Positions 61,202-64,000 of a stretch of DNA of 64,000 bases are shown here, piece by piece; positions within the stretch are counted from its first letter, which is position 1; every line of letters begins with the position of its first letter. A program made the translations under genes and the position numbers. The notes under the pieces were generated by a model. That model was given only the letters and a program-made list of their open reading frames with translations. It was not told the DNA's origin and did no database searches. The DNA comes from Methylopila capsulata (GTDB lineage Bacteria > Pseudomonadota > Alphaproteobacteria > Rhizobiales > Methylopilaceae): NCBI RefSeq assembly GCF_016907975.1, contig NZ_JAFBCY010000003.1, positions 558,001 through 622,000 on the forward strand, given 5' to 3'.

Positions 61202-62722
61202 ATGACGCCGAATACGGCGCATAAAATCGACGGCGGCGCTGCGCCGAAGGCGCGGCTGAACGCCGACGCGCTCGCCCTGCTGCCGGCGCAGGTTGGGCGG
61301 CCCTCCTACGAACGCCGCGCCGTGTCGACAGGCATCGTCCATCTCGGCGTCGGCGCGTTCCACCGCGCGCACCAGGCGGTTTATACGGACGACCTGCTGG
61401 CGCGGGATCCGAACTGGGGCATCACCGCCGCAAGCCTGCGCAATCCCGACACCCGCGACGCCCTTGGGCCCCAGGACGGGCTCTACACGCTGCTGGTCCG
61501 CGACGGGGCGGGCGACGCGCCGCGGGTGATCGGGTCGATCACCCGCCTGCTCGCCGCTCCCGACGACCGCGAGGAGCTGCTCCGGACCATGGCCGACCCC
61601 GGCGTCCGGATCGTCAGCCTGACCGTCACCGAGAAGGGCTACTGCCATCGGCCCTCCACGGGAGAACTCAACGAAGACCACGCCGACATCCGCCACGATC
61701 TCGAAAATCCGCACGCGCCGCGCTCGGCGCCGGGGATCATCGTCGAGGCGCTGCTGCGGCGGCGGAAGGCGGGCGCGGCCCCGTTCACGGTGCTCGCCTG
61801 CGACAACCTTCCGTCGAACGGGCGCGTGGCGAAGCGCGTGATCGCGCGGCTCGCGGCCTTGCGCGACGCCGGTCTCGGCGCCTGGGTCGAGAGCGAACTC
61901 GCCGCGCCCTGCACCATGGTCGACCGCATCGTGCCCGCAACGACGGACGCGGACCGCGCTCGCGTGGCCGAGGCGCTCGGGGTCGAGGACGCCTGGCCGG
62001 TCACGGCCGAGCCGTTCTCGCAGTGGGTGATCGAAGACCGCTTTCCGACGGGGCGCCCGGCGTGGGAGACGGTGGGCGCGGAGATCGTCGCCGACGTCGA
62101 GCCCTACGAGAACATGAAGCTGCGGCTGCTCAACGGCAGTCATTCGATCATGGCCTACCTCGGCTACCTCATGGGCTACGAGACCATCGCGGAGGCCGCA
62201 TCCGACGAGACCCTCGCGGCCCTCGTCGGCGCCTACATGGACAACGAGGCGACGCCGACGATCGCCGTGCCCGCCGAGGCGGACGTCGAGGCCTACAAGC
62301 GGGCGCTTTTCAAGCGCTGGCGCAATCCGGCGCTCCGGCACCGCACCTGGCAGGTCGCCATGGACGGCTCGCAGAAGCTGCCGCAGCGGCTTGTCGCCGT
62401 GGCGCGCGAGCGCCTCGCGGCGGGCGCGCCGATCGACGCCTCCGCCCTCGGGCTCGCCGCCTGGATGCGCTACGCGACCGGCGTCGACGAGCGGGGCGCG
62501 CCGATCGACGTGCAGGACCCGCTCGGGCCCCGGCTCCGCGCCATCGCCGACGCTGCGGGTCCGGTCGCGGAACGGCTCGCGCCCGCGATGATCGGCGTGC
62601 GCGAGGTGTTCGGCGACGACCTGCCACGCGATCCACGCTTCGTCGAGGCCGTCACCCGCGCCTTGGCCCGGCTCTACGACCGCGGCGCCGCCGCGACCGT
62701 CGCGGCTTACGGAGGCGCCTGA
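61202..62722 (+). CDS. mannitol dehydrogenase family protein (fructuronate reductase or polyol 2-dehydrogenase)
   Basis: A 506-residue long-chain polyol dehydrogenase. GIVHLGVGAFHRAHQAVYTD is the nucleotide-binding start. The catalytic triad pattern KX4NX2H is in NMKLRLLNGSHSIMAYLGYL. The family covers mannitol 2-dehydrogenase and the hexuronate enzymes UxuB and UxaB. With a TRAP transporter next and a UxaA-type dehydratase nearby, D-mannonate/D-fructuronate is a fair guess. GGGAGGAG precedes the ATG. Confidence 0.88.
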   Translation: MTPNTAHKIDGGAAPKARLNADALALLPAQVGRPSYERRAVSTGIVHLGVGAFHRAHQAVYTDDLLARDPNWGITAASLRNPDTRDALGPQDGLYTLLVRDGAGDAPRVIGSITRLLAAPDDREELLRTMADPGVRIVSLTVTEKGYCHRPSTGELNEDHADIRHDLENPHAPRSAPGIIVEALLRRRKAGAAPFTVLACDNLPSNGRVAKRVIARLAALRDAGLGAWVESELAAPCTMVDRIVPATTDADRARVAEALGVEDAWPVTAEPFSQWVIEDRFPTGRPAWETVGAEIVADVEPYENMKLRLLNGSHSIMAYLGYLMGYETIAEAASDETLAALVGAYMDNEATPTIAVPAEADVEAYKRALFKRWRNPALRHRTWQVAMDGSQKLPQRLVAVARERLAAGAPIDASALGLAAWMRYATGVDERGAPIDVQDPLGPRLRAIADAAGPVAERLAPAMIGVREVFGDDLPRDPRFVEAVTRALARLYDRGAAATVAAYGGA

Positions 62723-62789
62723 CCTTCCAGCTTCGCTTCACGCGTCAACGAACGCGGCAGACCAAAAAAGAACACCTGAGGGAACGCCA

Positions 62790-63764
62790 ATGATGAAACG
62801 CACGCTCGCCGCGCTCGGCGCGGCCTTCGCCATGCTATCGGCCGGGCCGGCCACGGCCCAGACCGCGCTGAAATGGGCGCATGTCTACGAGTCCACGGAG
62901 CCGTTCCAGACCGAGTCGGTCTGGGCCGCGGAGGAAATCAAGAAGCGCACCAACGGGCGCTACACGATTACGGTCTATCCCGCTTCTCAGCTTGGCAAGG
63001 AAGCAGACATCAACCAGGGCCTCACGCTCGGCACTGTCGATATCATCATCTCCGGCTCGAGCTTTGCCGCCAAGGAGTACAAGCCGATCGGGGTGACCTA
63101 CTACCCCTACATCTTCCGCGATCCGGCCCATCTCATCGCCTACACGAAGAGCGACGTCTTCCGGAAGCTCGCCGCGGGCTACGAGGAAGCGACCGGCCAC
63201 CACATCCTGGCCGCCACCTACTACGGCACACGCCAGACGACGACCTCGAGCCGGGTGGTCAAGACCTGCGCGGACCTCAAAGGCCTGAAGATCCGCGTGC
63301 CGGACGCGCCGGCCTACCTCGCCATGCCGCGGGCCTGCGGCGCCAACACCGCGCCGATCGCCTTCGCCGAGGTCTACCTCGCGCTGCAGAACGGCACGGT
63401 CGAAGGGCAGGAGAACCCGCTGACCGCGATCGACGCCAAGAAGTTCTATGAGGTCCAGAAGAACGTCATCCTGACTGGCCACATCACCGATCACCTCAAC
63501 ATCATCATCTCCCAGAGCCGCTGGGCTTCGCTCTCGGACGAAGACAAGAAAATCTTCACCGAGGTGACGCAGCAGGCGGCGGAGCGGGCGACCAAGATCG
63601 TCGAGGAGCGCGAGGCCAAGCTGCTGACCGCCTTCAAGGAGCGCGGCCTCAACATCGTCGAAGTCGACAAGAAGGACTTCGAGAAGACGGTGCTCGAGAA
63701 GGCGCCGGTCGAGATGTACGGCTACCGGAAGGAAGACTACGACGCGATCCGCGCTGTGAAGTGA
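62790..63764 (+). CDS. dctP: TRAP transporter substrate-binding protein DctP
   Basis: A 324-residue periplasmic protein with a signal peptide (cleavage near ATAQ). DctP-family blocks are present: LKWAHVYESTEPFQTESVW, GLKIRVPDAPAYLAM (the Arg that binds the ligand carboxylate) and PIAFAEVYLALQNGTVEGQE. It delivers an organic acid, here probably a hexuronate or sugar acid, to the DctQM permease. It follows the dehydrogenase gene by 67 bp. The permease genes start after the repeat at 63783. Confidence 0.93.
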   Translation: MMKRTLAALGAAFAMLSAGPATAQTALKWAHVYESTEPFQTESVWAAEEIKKRTNGRYTITVYPASQLGKEADINQGLTLGTVDIIISGSSFAAKEYKPIGVTYYPYIFRDPAHLIAYTKSDVFRKLAAGYEEATGHHILAATYYGTRQTTTSSRVVKTCADLKGLKIRVPDAPAYLAMPRACGANTAPIAFAEVYLALQNGTVEGQENPLTAIDAKKFYEVQKNVILTGHITDHLNIIISQSRWASLSDEDKKIFTEVTQQAAERATKIVEEREAKLLTAFKERGLNIVEVDKKDFEKTVLEKAPVEMYGYRKEDYDAIRAVK

Positions 63765-63782
63765 GGGGCGTCCCCCCACCTC

Positions 63783-63872
63783 CGTCATGCCCGTCTTCGG
63801 GCATCCACGACTTTCTTGAGCGCCCGCTCGACGCCGAAGTCGTGGATACCCGCGAAGACGCGGGCATGACGG
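63783..63872. repeat. palindromic intergenic repeat, family B
   Basis: Starts CGTCATGCCCGTCTTCGGG and ends GACGCGGGCATGACGG, with inner CATCCACGACTT and AAGTCGTGGATACC. Close relative of 52602-52687. It separates dctP from the next transporter gene. Confidence 0.75.
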
Positions 63873-63921
63873 ATTCATGCATCCGCCTACGCCGAGCCTT
63901 CTGCCCTCCCGGATCCCGCCC

Positions 63922-64000
63922 ATGTCAGCCGATCTCGCCCAGCCTCACACGCCCGTCACGGCGGAAGAGCTCGCCCACGCCTTCGAGGACCAGCCGGCCG
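63922..64000 (+). CDS. start of a gene cut by the window edge, probably the TRAP small permease (DctQ)
   Basis: Only 26 codons are present from ATG 63922, giving MSADLAQPHTPVTAEELAHA and a few more residues, with no membrane segment yet. The call rests on position: DctP genes are normally followed by DctQ and DctM. The acidic soluble N-terminal extension is a little unusual for DctQ, so another gene is possible. Confidence 0.4.
   Translation, partial: MSADLAQPHTPVTAEELAHAFEDQPA

Overview
The window is GC-rich chromosomal DNA (roughly 70 % GC by eye) from an alphaproteobacterium, most likely of the order Hyphomicrobiales (Rhizobiales). The evidence is the gene set and order: a DUF4164 gene, zapA, 6S RNA and 5-formyl-THF cyclo-ligase in a row; a tkt-gap-pgk-fba cluster; lspA followed by an M16 peptidase pair and mutL; rluB overlapping rsmD; a TIGR01459-type HAD protein; and many GC-rich palindromic intergenic repeats. 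I cannot name the genus. No tRNA, rRNA, CRISPR array, insertion sequence or prophage was seen.

Layout. 1-1.5 kb: fau (cut by the window edge), 6S RNA, zapA and a DUF4164 gene on the minus strand. 1.9-7.4 kb: transketolase, GAPDH, phosphoglycerate kinase and a DhnA-type class I aldolase. 7.5-12.5 kb: a ThiE-like protein, a Sel1-repeat protein, efp, an FMN reductase, an inositol monophosphatase and ribF. 12.9-22.3 kb: ileS, lspA, a secreted protein, two M16 peptidases (one with, one without the zinc motif) and mutL. 22.3-30.2 kb: a lower-GC membrane protein, a LytR_C-like protein, two diguanylate cyclases, rsmD/rluB, tadA and two small coupled genes (YqaE, DUF4112). 30.2-46.3 kb: a patatin coupled to a fluoroacetate-dehalogenase-like hydrolase, xseA, two cupredoxins around an AT-rich island, purD, a HAD protein, a degenerate EAL protein, a metal-binding HMA protein, a sigma-54 activator, a TIGR03364 oxidoreductase, TadG/TadE and hisS.

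46.3-64 kb is catabolic and transport territory. A GntR regulator precedes a spermidine/putrescine-type ABC importer and an Asp/Glu-hydantoin racemase. A UxaA/GarD-type sugar-acid dehydratase is divergent from a polar-amino-acid-type ABC importer, which is followed by a 2-keto-3-deoxy-sugar-acid dehydratase (DHDPS family) and a 2-oxoglutarate-semialdehyde dehydrogenase. Together these could convert an aldonate or aldarate into 2-oxoglutarate. A second GntR regulator, a fructuronate reductase/mannitol dehydrogenase and a TRAP transporter follow, consistent with hexuronate or polyol uptake.

The most unusual features are a palindromic repeat read in frame inside ileS, a possible UxaA-based variant of the Weimberg route with a shared operator motif, the AT-rich cupredoxin leader, and the repeat-rich RluB tail.
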